Below are positions 10,037 to 18,697 of a stretch of DNA of 64,000 nucleotides, piece by piece. The number at the start of each line of letters is the position of its first letter. The first letter of the stretch is position 1. The stretch covers positions 1 through 64,000 of the forward strand of contig CAWUWW010000004.1 in assembly GCA_963926355.1 (NCBI GenBank), given 5' to 3'. A program made the translations under genes and the position numbers. The stretch comes from SCGC-AAA076-P13 sp963926355. Its GTDB lineage: Bacteria; Pseudomonadota; Gammaproteobacteria; Magnimaribacterales; D2472. The notes under the pieces are model-generated. The model saw only the letters and a list, made by a program, of their open reading frames with translations. It was not told the DNA's origin and made no database searches.

Positions 10037-13000
10037 ATGAAAAATATAAATGATATATATATTGGTAAAACACCATTTGACTTATCTGATAAGAGCGTGA
10101 GTGGAGTCGAGGTCCTCATAGGAGATGAGAATTTTTATAAGATTCAAAATGTTAACTCAATGAGGCCATTCTTCATGAGTATTGTAAGTCCCTTCAATCA
10201 TTGGCTCTTTATTTCTAGTAATGGATCTTTATCTGCTGGAAGAAAGGATAGTAATAACGCTTTATTTCCCTATTACACAGATGACAAAATAACAGAAGCT
10301 CAGGAAGTTACTGGAAGTAAGACAATATTTCATATCCAGAAAGATGGTATAAGTTCTCTTTGGGAGCCTTTTTCTTCTAAAAATGAAGGTAGCTATAATA
10401 TTACTAGAAATCTATATAAAAACTTTACCGGCAATAAAATAATTTTTGAAGAAGTTAATAATGATCTTGATATTGAATTCTCTTATCAATGGAGCATAAG
10501 TGATTTATTTGGCTTTGTAAGAGAGTCTACTATTAGAAATATTGGAGCTAATAAGGTTGATGTAAGGCTGCTTGATGGCATTCAAAACATACTACCCTGG
10601 GGTGTTGAAGAAGAACTTCAAAATAGCACAAGTAACCTTGTTGATGCATATAAAAGAAATGAATTAGATGTGCAAAGTGGGATTGGGATTTACTCTTTAA
10701 GTGCAATTATTGTTGATAGGGCAGAGCCAAGTGAGGCATTAAAAGCTAATATTGCATGGTCTTCAGGCTTAGTAGACTCAAAAAAATTACTATCATCAAA
10801 GCAGATAAACAAATTCAGGAGCGGGAAGAGTTTAATTGAAGAGCTTGATGTAAAAGCTGAAAAAGGTGCATATTTCATAGTAACTGATATCTCTCTTGAT
10901 GCTCAAGAAAGCTCTATTTGGCACATCGGAACTGATGTTAATAAATCTTCTGCAGAGATAATCTCTCTTGCTGAGAATATCAATTCTAATAAGTCTTTAA
11001 TTAGCGACATAAAATTAGATATCCAAAATGGATCTAATGAGCTATTTAAGCTTGCAGGTTCTTCTGATGGCATGCAAACAACCTCAGATAGTCGAAGGAA
11101 TATTCGTCATTTCTCAAATACATTATTTAATATTATGAGGGGAGGTATTTTTGATAATAATTATCAAATTGAGAAAGCTGACTTTACTAAATATCTATCA
11201 AATGGGAATAAGGAATTATTTCATACCAAAAAATATCTTCTAAGAGATCTTCCACTGGAGTTTGATTTAGATTATTTGAGGAATATCGCTGATAAAGATG
11301 CAGATAAAGATTTTCAAAGATTATGCTATGAGTACCTTCCTTTAAGATTTAGTAGAAGGCATGGCGATCCTAGTAGACCTTGGAATAAGTTTTCTATAAA
11401 TACTAGAAGTGAGGTTGATGGATCAAAAATTTTAGATTATCAGGGTAACTGGAGAGATATTTTTCAAAACTGGGAGGCATTGGTTCATTCTTACCCAGAG
11501 TTTATAGACGGAATGATTTTTAAATTCCTAAATGCTACAACTTTTGATGGATATAACCCCTACAGGGTTACCAAGGACGGCTTTGATTGGGAATCACTAG
11601 AGCAAGATAATCCTTGGTCTTATATTGGATACTGGGGAGATCATCAGATTATATATTTACTTAAATTCTTAGAATTTATGGAAGATTATTATCCAGAAAA
11701 AATTAATAAATATTTTGAAGATGAGATTTTTGTCTATGCAAATGTGCCTTATAAGATCAAGCCATACAAAGATCTTCTTAACGACCCAAAAAATACTATT
11801 GATTTTGATGGCGATAGTGAAAGAGATATAAATAACAAGAGAGAGTCCATAGGTTCTGACGGAGCTCTTTTACTAGACGCAACTAATGGCACTATAAAAG
11901 TTAATTTTATTGAAAAGATACTTGCAACAGTTCTTGCGAAGGTAGCTAATTTAATTCCTGAGGCTGGTATTTGGATGAATACCCAGAGGCCTGAATGGAA
12001 TGATGCAAATAATGCCCTAGTTGGAAATGGCGTTTCTATGGTTACCTTATACCACCTTAGAAGATTCTTACATTTCTTTATAAATATTCTTAATGGCTAT
12101 AACTCTGAAAAAATATCAGTATCAATTGAGCAAAAAAACCTATTACTTTCTATGAGTGATGCGCTTAATAAGAATCTATTTTTATTAGAAGGGAGTATAT
12201 CTGATGAAAATAGGTTAAATGTTATGAATTTTCTTGGCGAGTCCTCAAGCGTATTTAGACAATCTATATATAAAAATAGCTTCTCAGGTAAGAAAGCATT
12301 ATTAACTAAAGCAGAGATTATAGGATTTTTAGATGCTTCAATTAAATTTATAGAACATTCCATTAATGCTAATAAGAGACCTGACGGTCTTTACCATGCG
12401 TATAACCTAATGTCAGTTAATAGCAATTCAGTATCCATATCCCATCTTCCCGAGATGCTAGAGGGTCAAGTAGCTATCTTAAGCTCAGGACACCTGTCAG
12501 CTAAAGAAAGTTTAAATGTTTTGGATTCTCTAAAAAATAGCAAACTCTTTAGAGAAGATCAATATAGTTACATACTTTACCCAAACAAAGATTTACCAGG
12601 GTTTTTAGATAAGAATAATATTGAAAAAAATAAAATTGAAAGCTCTAAATTATTATCTAAGTTAGCGAGTGAAAATAACAAAAAAATAATTGCTCAAGAT
12701 TTAAATGGCGGCTTTCACTTCAATGGAAGTTTTAATAATGCAAACTCACTAAAGGGCCAGCTTGACCTCCTTCCAGATTCATTTAATGACCTTGTAGAAG
12801 AAGAGTACGATTTAGTATTAGCTATATTTGAAGAAATTTTTGACCATAAATCATTTACAGGAAGGTCGGGAACGTTCTTTGGCTATGAGGGACTTGGTTC
12901 AATATACTGGCATATGGTATCAAAACTTCTTTTATCAACTTTCGAGGTTGTAACTGAGGCTGTAAAATCTAACGAAGAACACTCTGTGATAGGTGGTCTT

Positions 13001-13501
13001 CTCGACCACTATTTTGAAATTAATGAAGGTATAGGGGTTAATAAGTCACCAGAATTATATGGAGCATTCCCAACTGATCCATATTCTCATACACCAGGAG
13101 GCAAGGGAGTTCAGCAACCAGGTATGACAGGACAGGTAAAAGAGGATGTATTAAGTAGGTTTGGTGAGCTTGGTTTATCAGTTGTATGTGGAGAAATTTC
13201 TTTTAATCCATCTATTTTAAGACAGGAAGAGTTTGTCGAGAGCGAGACAGCTTTTAATTTTATTAATCTTAATAATGAGATATCTTCAATCAACCTTCTT
13301 AAAAATTCATTAGGATTTACCGTATGCCAAGTCCCAGTAATTTATAAATTGTCAGATACTAAAAAAATTATGATTTTCTATAATAGTGGTAAAACTCTTG
13401 AACTTGAGGGGAGTTCTCTTAATCAAGAATTAAGTATAAGTATATTCAAGCGAGACAATGCAATTAATAGGATCGAAGCCCTGGTCTCAATAAGTTTATA
13501 A
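10037..13501 (+). CDS. Large cytoplasmic clan GH-Q-like protein, candidate GH149-type beta-1,3-oligoglucan phosphorylase
   Basis: An 1154-aa protein without signal peptide or membrane helix, so probably cytoplasmic. Around residues 640-680 it has RPEWNDANNALVGNGVSMVT, which resembles the catalytic-Asp region (WNDGMN) of GH94 cellobiose phosphorylases. A later stretch, GVQQPGMTGQVKEDVLSRF (around residue 1030), may correspond to the phosphate-binding end. Size and sugar-locus context fit GH149 beta-1,3-oligoglucan phosphorylases, also in clan GH-Q; GH161 or an unnamed relative are alternatives. Such an enzyme would release glucose 1-phosphate from imported laminari-oligosaccharides; a phosphoglucomutase would be needed and is not in this window. 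Family placement is from recalled motif similarity. Confidence 0.6.
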   Translation: MKNINDIYIGKTPFDLSDKSVSGVEVLIGDENFYKIQNVNSMRPFFMSIVSPFNHWLFISSNGSLSAGRKDSNNALFPYYTDDKITEAQEVTGSKTIFHIQKDGISSLWEPFSSKNEGSYNITRNLYKNFTGNKIIFEEVNNDLDIEFSYQWSISDLFGFVRESTIRNIGANKVDVRLLDGIQNILPWGVEEELQNSTSNLVDAYKRNELDVQSGIGIYSLSAIIVDRAEPSEALKANIAWSSGLVDSKKLLSSKQINKFRSGKSLIEELDVKAEKGAYFIVTDISLDAQESSIWHIGTDVNKSSAEIISLAENINSNKSLISDIKLDIQNGSNELFKLAGSSDGMQTTSDSRRNIRHFSNTLFNIMRGGIFDNNYQIEKADFTKYLSNGNKELFHTKKYLLRDLPLEFDLDYLRNIADKDADKDFQRLCYEYLPLRFSRRHGDPSRPWNKFSINTRSEVDGSKILDYQGNWRDIFQNWEALVHSYPEFIDGMIFKFLNATTFDGYNPYRVTKDGFDWESLEQDNPWSYIGYWGDHQIIYLLKFLEFMEDYYPEKINKYFEDEIFVYANVPYKIKPYKDLLNDPKNTIDFDGDSERDINNKRESIGSDGALLLDATNGTIKVNFIEKILATVLAKVANLIPEAGIWMNTQRPEWNDANNALVGNGVSMVTLYHLRRFLHFFINILNGYNSEKISVSIEQKNLLLSMSDALNKNLFLLEGSISDENRLNVMNFLGESSSVFRQSIYKNSFSGKKALLTKAEIIGFLDASIKFIEHSINANKRPDGLYHAYNLMSVNSNSVSISHLPEMLEGQVAILSSGHLSAKESLNVLDSLKNSKLFREDQYSYILYPNKDLPGFLDKNNIEKNKIESSKLLSKLASENNKKIIAQDLNGGFHFNGSFNNANSLKGQLDLLPDSFNDLVEEEYDLVLAIFEEIFDHKSFTGRSGTFFGYEGLGSIYWHMVSKLLLSTFEVVTEAVKSNEEHSVIGGLLDHYFEINEGIGVNKSPELYGAFPTDPYSHTPGGKGVQQPGMTGQVKEDVLSRFGELGLSVVCGEISFNPSILRQEEFVESETAFNFINLNNEISSINLLKNSLGFTVCQVPVIYKLSDTKKIMIFYNSGKTLELEGSSLNQELSISIFKRDNAINRIEALVSISL

Positions 13502-13505
13502 ACTA

Positions 13506-14759
13506 ATGGTCAGTATTTGTAATATTAAAAGTACTATGAGATTAATATTAATATTAACTTTCTGCTTAATATTACCAGGGTGTAATAAAATAGAGCAGGG
13601 AGAAGTCATGAATAAATCAGCTAAAGAAATACTAGGTAATCCTAATTATCCTGCAATATCTTATGGAGGATATAGAGAGAGAACTAGAGATATAGAGCCT
13701 ACAAAAGATCAAATTAAAGAAGATATATTAATACTTCATGCAGCTGGTTTTAGAGTTATACGCACATATGACGTGCATTTAAGCCTTGCTAAAAATACTT
13801 TAGAAGTTATAAGAGAACTAAAGTTATTAGATAAAAATTTTGAAATGTATGTAATGTTGGGTGCTTGGATTACTGCGGCTAATCCAAATACAGATAATGT
13901 TATCCATAACATTGAAGACGAAGAATTCAATTCATTCGAAGTTTTCGAAGCAATAAGACTTACAAATCTTTATCCAGACATAGTAAAAATCATTGCTGTA
14001 GGTAATGAAGCAATGGTTCATTGGGCTTCAGGGTATTTTGTAACGCCTGACATTATTTTAAATTGGGTAAATTATTTACAAAATTTAAAGAAAAAAAATA
14101 AACTACCAAAAGACACATGGATTACAAGCTCAGATAATTTTGCAGCTTGGGGAGGAGGAGATGATGTTTATCATACGGAAGATCTTATAAACCTTATCAA
14201 CGCAGTTGATTATATTTCAATGCACACATATTCATTTCATGACACCCATTACAACCCAAGTTTTTGGAATCATAGCAACGAGGCATTAACAGAAATAGCT
14301 AAAGCTGAAGAGTTAATGCTTAAATCAAAAGAATATTCAAAATCCCAATTCCTTAGTGTTAGAAAGTTCCTCGACTCCATTGGTGTTAATAAGCAAGTGC
14401 ATATTGGTGAAACTGGATGGGCAAGTATTGATAATAGTTTTTATGGACCCGAAGGAACAAGAGCTGCTGATGAATATAAACAATATTTATACTTTAATCA
14501 TATGAATGACTTGTGTGAAGAGTTACAAATTTCATGTTTTTATTTTTCAGCATTTGATGAGCCATGGAAAGACTTCGCAAATATAAGTGGTTCAGAAAAC
14601 CATTTTGGTTTATTTACTGAAGAGGGAAAAGCAAAATACTTGATGTGGGATAGCGTTGATGCTGAATTGTTTAATGGACTTCAAAGAGGCAATGGTAAAA
14701 TTACTAAAACATATGAAGGCGATAAAGAACTTTTAATCAAAGATATTAAAAATCCCTGA
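13506..14759 (+). CDS. GH17-like beta-1,3-glucanase, lipoprotein
   Basis: Likely endo- or exo-acting beta-1,3-glucanase of the GH17 (clan GH-A) type. The lipoprotein signal is hydrophobic with lipobox ILPGC. Translation could start at 13506 (4 bp after the previous stop) or at the ATG at 13536, which gives the more compact signal MRLILILTFCLILPGC; the first is kept because of tight spacing. Catalytic residues are visible at expected positions: acid/base Glu168 in AVGNEAM and nucleophile Glu302 in HIGETGWAS (numbered from 13506). FRVIRTYDVH and ISMHTYSFHD are typical GH17 barrel strands. Expected in the periplasm or at the surface, cutting laminarin to oligosaccharides for the GH3 enzyme and the transporters. 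Confidence 0.85.
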   Translation: MVSICNIKSTMRLILILTFCLILPGCNKIEQGEVMNKSAKEILGNPNYPAISYGGYRERTRDIEPTKDQIKEDILILHAAGFRVIRTYDVHLSLAKNTLEVIRELKLLDKNFEMYVMLGAWITAANPNTDNVIHNIEDEEFNSFEVFEAIRLTNLYPDIVKIIAVGNEAMVHWASGYFVTPDIILNWVNYLQNLKKKNKLPKDTWITSSDNFAAWGGGDDVYHTEDLINLINAVDYISMHTYSFHDTHYNPSFWNHSNEALTEIAKAEELMLKSKEYSKSQFLSVRKFLDSIGVNKQVHIGETGWASIDNSFYGPEGTRAADEYKQYLYFNHMNDLCEELQISCFYFSAFDEPWKDFANISGSENHFGLFTEEGKAKYLMWDSVDAELFNGLQRGNGKITKTYEGDKELLIKDIKNP

Positions 14760-14768
14760 GATGCTTAA

Positions 14769-15791
14769 ATGAATATAAAAAAAATTAGCTTTATTTTTTT
14801 AATAATTTTTTTATGTTTTTCAAAGCCTGTCCTTGGAGAAGTGAGGGTTATTGATAATAGACTTCAAGTTAATAATGAGGCCTTTTATATAAAAGGTATT
14901 GCTTATCATCCAGTGTCTAAAGGTAAATCAGGAGACCAGAGAAGTTTTAAAAATCTTGATAAGGATTTAATTCTTATGGTTGAAGCTGGAATTAACACTA
15001 TAAGAGTCTATAGACCAATAGATAGTGAAAAGATCCTTAATACAATAAATAATGCAGGCATAAAGGTAATCATCAGCTTCGGTTATAACCAAAATGGTTT
15101 TTATGATATTAAATCAGGAAGCTTTATAAACTATGTCAAAAAATATAAAGACCATCCTGCTATTCTTATATGGGAGCTAGGCAATGAATATAACTTCAAC
15201 CCTCAATGGTTTGAGGGAGATATAAGTATTTGGTATAAAAGTTTAAACAATGCGGCTGATTTAATTCATGAGATTGATTCAAGCCATCCGGTTTCAACAT
15301 CTCATGGAGAAATCCCAGATGAGCTGGCGATGTCATTAATATCAAATATTGATATCTGGGGTTTCAATATCTATAGGTGGGACAAGCCGGAGAGTTTTAT
15401 AGAAGAATGGTTGCAGCTGAGCACAAAGCCAATGTACTTTTCAGAAGTTGGGGCAGATAGTTTTATGACTATAGAAAGGGATGGCTTTAAAAAAGGAATA
15501 AGTGAGAAAGCCCAAGCTCATGCCAATTCAGTAATACTTGAAAAAATTCTATCAAATTCTAATACCAATTTAGGATTAGTTCTTTTTGAATTTCATGATG
15601 GTTGGTGGAAGGCTGGCAATCCTCATAAGCAGGATACAGGAGGATGGGCTCCAATGAGCTCAGGTGTTCCATATGACGGAACTGCAAATGAAGAGTATTG
15701 GGGTATAGTTGATATCGATAGAAATAAGAAACTAACATTTGATGTTGTTAAAGATAAATTTAATAATTTTTTGTTAGATGAGACTAAATAA
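14769..15791 (+). CDS. Exported clan GH-A glycoside hydrolase (GH2/GH5-like TIM barrel)
   Basis: A 340-aa exported TIM-barrel hydrolase. A cleavable signal peptide ends near FSKPVLGEV. The mature protein starts with RLQVNNEAFYIKGIAYHP, a beginning shared with the barrel of GH2 enzymes and with GH72/GH5-like glucanases. The acid/base is Glu140 in WELGNEYN and the nucleophile Glu226 in MYFSEVGAD. The family is uncertain because it lacks the beta-sandwich domains of true GH2 enzymes; a glucan hydrolase or beta-1,3-glucan transglycosylase would fit the locus. It begins 9 bp after the GH17 stop and is the third exported glycosidase of the operon. Confidence 0.75.
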   Translation: MNIKKISFIFLIIFLCFSKPVLGEVRVIDNRLQVNNEAFYIKGIAYHPVSKGKSGDQRSFKNLDKDLILMVEAGINTIRVYRPIDSEKILNTINNAGIKVIISFGYNQNGFYDIKSGSFINYVKKYKDHPAILIWELGNEYNFNPQWFEGDISIWYKSLNNAADLIHEIDSSHPVSTSHGEIPDELAMSLISNIDIWGFNIYRWDKPESFIEEWLQLSTKPMYFSEVGADSFMTIERDGFKKGISEKAQAHANSVILEKILSNSNTNLGLVLFEFHDGWWKAGNPHKQDTGGWAPMSSGVPYDGTANEEYWGIVDIDRNKKLTFDVVKDKFNNFLLDETK

Positions 15792-15808
15792 ACTTAACGC
15801 GGACGAAT

Positions 15809-17236
15809 ATGAACACATCAAGTCATAAAGAAAATAATAGTGTTGGAACAATGCAAAAAATTGCATTTGGAATAGGCATGCTTGGTAACCAAATGTTTCC
15901 AGCCTCTCTTGGAATTTTTATTGTTGTTTTAATACAAAACCTTGGATTTAGCCCATTGCTTTATGGGGTGATAGCTTTTATTCCTAGATTTTTTGATGCC
16001 ATTACGGATCCAATAATGGGCTTTATTTCTGATAATACCAGGTCTAAGTATGGCAAAAGAAGGCAGTATGTTTTTTTAGGAGCAATTATTACAGGCATAT
16101 CCTTTATTTTGATGTGGCAACTTTATATTGAAAATGGAATAGTTTTTAATTTTTGGTATTTTCTTTTATGTTCTTTAGGTTTCTATCTAGGAATAACAAT
16201 ATTTGGCATACCTTTTGTTGCTATGGGGTATGAGATGAGCGAGGACTTTCATGAAAGAACAAAGATCATGGCGGTATCTCAGTTTATCGGACAGTTTGCG
16301 TGGATTATCGCTCCATGGATTTGGGTAATAATTTATGACCCAAATATATTTACAGATCCTGCCTCTGGTACAAGAGAGTTATCAATCTATATAGGAATTG
16401 CATGTACTATTTTTGCCATCACTCCAGCTTTATTTATTAAAAGCAGGTCCACGATTAATGATGATCACCTTGTTCCACTCACTAGAAAAAATATTGGCGC
16501 TAGTTTTTCAAATATTCTGAATATATTTAAAGATGCATACAAAAATATTCCATTTAGAAAGCTATGCCTGGCAACCTTTCTTGTATTTAATTCTTTTCAA
16601 ACAATAGCAGCTTTTTCATTCTTCATAATTGTTCATTATTTATTCTCTGGAGATGCATCTTCAGCTGGAATTTGGCCAACACTTCATGGGAGTATAGGCG
16701 CTCTCATAACAACTTTATTAGTTATACCTGTTGTTTCAAAAATGGCTCAAAAATTTGGAAAAAAACAAACTTTTATTGTTACTCAATCTATATCTATTAT
16801 TGGATATATATTATTTTGGTTCTTATTTATCCCAGGAAAGCCTTATATGTTCTTATATGCTTTGCCATTTTTTTCATTTGGTATTGGCGGCCTATTTACT
16901 ATCATGATGAGTATGACGGCAGATGTTTGCGACTATGAGGAATTGCAAAATGGTTTACCAAGAAAAGAGGGTACTTTTGGAGCTATCTACTGGTGGATGG
17001 TTAAACTTGGCACCGCTCTTGCTGGCTTATTTGCAGGACTTATAATGTGGTATGTAGGCTTTGCTCCTGATTCAGCCACTCAGCCTGAGGGTGCTTTAAC
17101 AGGGTTGAGATTCTTCTATACCTTTATTCCAATACTTGGAACATCGCTAGCTATTTATGTAATGTGGGATTACGACATAGATGAAAAAAGAGCTAAAGAG
17201 ATCAAAGATGAGTTATTAATTAAAAATAACGCTTAG
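15809..17236 (+). CDS. GPH-family (glycoside-pentoside-hexuronide) sugar:cation symporter
   Basis: A 475-aa inner-membrane transporter with 12 predicted helices. The signature FDAITDPIMGFISDNTRSKYGKRRQYVFLGA after helix 2 is diagnostic of the GPH/MFS_2 group (melibiose-type carriers). The second half carries DVCDYEELQNGLPRKEGTFGAIYWWMVKLG, also typical. It closes the carbohydrate operon, 17 bp after the GH-A hydrolase. I infer that it imports laminaribiose or longer beta-1,3-gluco-oligosaccharides for the cytoplasmic phosphorylase-like enzyme, while the SGLT-like symporter handles glucose; the substrate is not shown by the sequence. No clear hairpin terminator follows before rpmG. Confidence 0.85.
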   Translation: MNTSSHKENNSVGTMQKIAFGIGMLGNQMFPASLGIFIVVLIQNLGFSPLLYGVIAFIPRFFDAITDPIMGFISDNTRSKYGKRRQYVFLGAIITGISFILMWQLYIENGIVFNFWYFLLCSLGFYLGITIFGIPFVAMGYEMSEDFHERTKIMAVSQFIGQFAWIIAPWIWVIIYDPNIFTDPASGTRELSIYIGIACTIFAITPALFIKSRSTINDDHLVPLTRKNIGASFSNILNIFKDAYKNIPFRKLCLATFLVFNSFQTIAAFSFFIIVHYLFSGDASSAGIWPTLHGSIGALITTLLVIPVVSKMAQKFGKKQTFIVTQSISIIGYILFWFLFIPGKPYMFLYALPFFSFGIGGLFTIMMSMTADVCDYEELQNGLPRKEGTFGAIYWWMVKLGTALAGLFAGLIMWYVGFAPDSATQPEGALTGLRFFYTFIPILGTSLAIYVMWDYDIDEKRAKEIKDELLIKNNA

Positions 17237-17283
17237 GATTATTAAAACAAGAGGTATTAAAAGAAAAAGTTAATTTTATATTA

Positions 17284-17311
17284 TTCTCATTTCTAATTTT
17301 TTGTGTATAAT
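17284..17311 (+). promoter_or_regulatory. Candidate sigma-70 promoter for rpmG
   Basis: A perfect TATAAT lies at 17306-17311 with TTCTCA (4/6 to TTGACA) at 17284-17289, spacer 16 bp. Transcription would start at about 17318, only a few bases before the rpmG ATG at 17322, and no Shine-Dalgarno is visible. The mRNA could therefore be nearly leaderless. The -35 is weak, so confidence is limited. Confidence 0.45.
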
Positions 17312-17321
17312 TCGCACCACT

Positions 17322-17516
17322 ATGGCAGATAAAAAACAAACAAAAGTATATTTAATTCCTGAGGGCGAGACTAGAGATAGTCATACTTATCACTACACGG
17401 CTGTTAAGACTAGAAAGTTCACTATAGAAAATAAAAAGATGAGGCTTAAAAAGTTTAATCCTGCTAAAAGAGTTCATGAGTGGTTTGTTGAAGCAAAGCT
17501 TCCGCCTCATAACTAA
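17322..17516 (+). CDS. rpmG: 50S ribosomal protein L33
   Basis: A 64-aa basic protein of the large ribosomal subunit. The ATG at 17322 (MADKKQTKVYLIPEG) is chosen over an in-frame ATG at 17301 because it matches the usual L33 N-terminus and the earlier start would lie in the promoter. The core HYTAVKTRKF and MRLKKFNPAKRVHEWFVEAK matches the L33 pattern (TTxKNxR ... KKFDPxxRxHxxYxEAK). No zinc-binding Cys pairs are present, so it is the Cys-free form. The usual partner rpmB (L28) is not adjacent. Its stop lies 4 bp from the convergent fusion gene. Confidence 0.88.
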   Translation: MADKKQTKVYLIPEGETRDSHTYHYTAVKTRKFTIENKKMRLKKFNPAKRVHEWFVEAKLPPHN

Positions 17517-17520
17517 GAAC

Positions 17521-18624
17521 TTATATCTCTAACCTCAACTTAGTTGAGGATATATCATCCCTGAAGCTTGCTTCTTCGAACCCCGTACACCTATCTCTGA
17601 TGATTTCTGGGATTACTATATCTCGGAGTGATATAAATTTTTTATTAACCTTTCTTCCAAAAACTAAGAAATTTATATTGTGATCATTAAATCTCTCTAT
17701 GTGATCTAGCATATCTTTTTTGCTGGTATAAAACTTTTCATCAAAAACTCTTACAAGAGTATCAGCACCAATTATAAATACACTATTAGGAAACATCTCT
17801 GCCTTCTCGCTAAATCTTCCTGCAGAGGTCATAACCCAGCTATCATTATCAGTAAATTGATCCAAGGTTCTTTTAATTTCATAAAATGTAAGAGGGGGCT
17901 TGTCAGCATTTCTTGCACATATTTCAAATGTAGCTCTCATTCCTGTTTTCTTTTCAGCAAGCTCTCTCATTTTCATATGCCCATCATGAAGAGGGTTAAA
18001 CGAGCCTGGGAATATTAGCTCCGGAGTTTCTCTATTGTTTGAAATGAAATTTACTTCATTATTTAGAAGTTTTTTCCAAGATTTTTCTGCCTTTACTGTA
18101 GTAATTACAATTTGTTCTTTATGATTAGGCAATTCTTTTTTTAGACCGCAGCATTCAGATAAAAGGCATAATACATATTCTGTTATCAACTCTTCCTCTT
18201 CCTCTCTTGTTCTAGAGCCCTTAATTAGGATGCACTCCAAAGATTTTGTGAGAGATTCTGTCTGAATGGTTATATAAAATTTATGATCTCCTATTTTGGC
18301 ATAGGTTGTAGCTAAACTAGCAGTAACTGAAACGCCTATAAGATACTTTTTCTTACATTCCTTGTCTATATCCATGCATTTTTTATAAGCATTGGCTGCC
18401 ATGCTTAGGCATGTATCAAGAGAACAGTAGTGATCAGGCTTTTTATTAAGAAATAGATCCATAGATCTTTTTGAGTAAGGTATATAAGACTCTAAAATTG
18501 TATTACTTGCCCCAGGAACTTTTAGGAGAGAGGATATTGCATTAGTCCCACCGCCACTAGATACAAAAGTAATCTTATATTTTGATTCGTGAATTTTACG
18601 AATAAGTTGAGATCTGCTATCCAT
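17521..18624 (-). CDS. Fusion protein: CinA-C-like (nicotinamide-nucleotide amidase) domain plus NMN adenylyltransferase-like domain
   Basis: A 367-aa protein with two domains linked to NAD recycling. Residues 1-160 resemble the CinA C-terminal/PncC amidase: SSGGGTNAISSLLKVPG with Ser23 at the place of the catalytic Ser, PYSKRSM, and GVSVTASL. The Lys of the PncC Ser-Lys pair (YSNxxK) appears replaced by Met55, so amidase activity is uncertain. Residues about 200-367 form a nucleotidyltransferase domain: FPGSFNPLHDGHMKM contains the HxGH motif, FIIGADTLVRV is an inner strand, and the C-terminal ISSTKLR matches the ISSTxxR motif of NadD/NMNAT-type enzymes. The likely role is NMN or NaMN adenylylation coupled to NMN turnover. 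It is cytoplasmic and convergent with rpmG. Confidence 0.75.
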   Translation of the reverse strand: MDSRSQLIRKIHESKYKITFVSSGGGTNAISSLLKVPGASNTILESYIPYSKRSMDLFLNKKPDHYCSLDTCLSMAANAYKKCMDIDKECKKKYLIGVSVTASLATTYAKIGDHKFYITIQTESLTKSLECILIKGSRTREEEEELITEYVLCLLSECCGLKKELPNHKEQIVITTVKAEKSWKKLLNNEVNFISNNRETPELIFPGSFNPLHDGHMKMRELAEKKTGMRATFEICARNADKPPLTFYEIKRTLDQFTDNDSWVMTSAGRFSEKAEMFPNSVFIIGADTLVRVFDEKFYTSKKDMLDHIERFNDHNINFLVFGRKVNKKFISLRDIVIPEIIRDRCTGFEEASFRDDISSTKLRLEI

Positions 18625-18697
18625 TATTATTTAATAATATTATGTTTAATTCGAGCATTTTACCCTAATAAATACTTTTCATTGATAGAATAATGGA

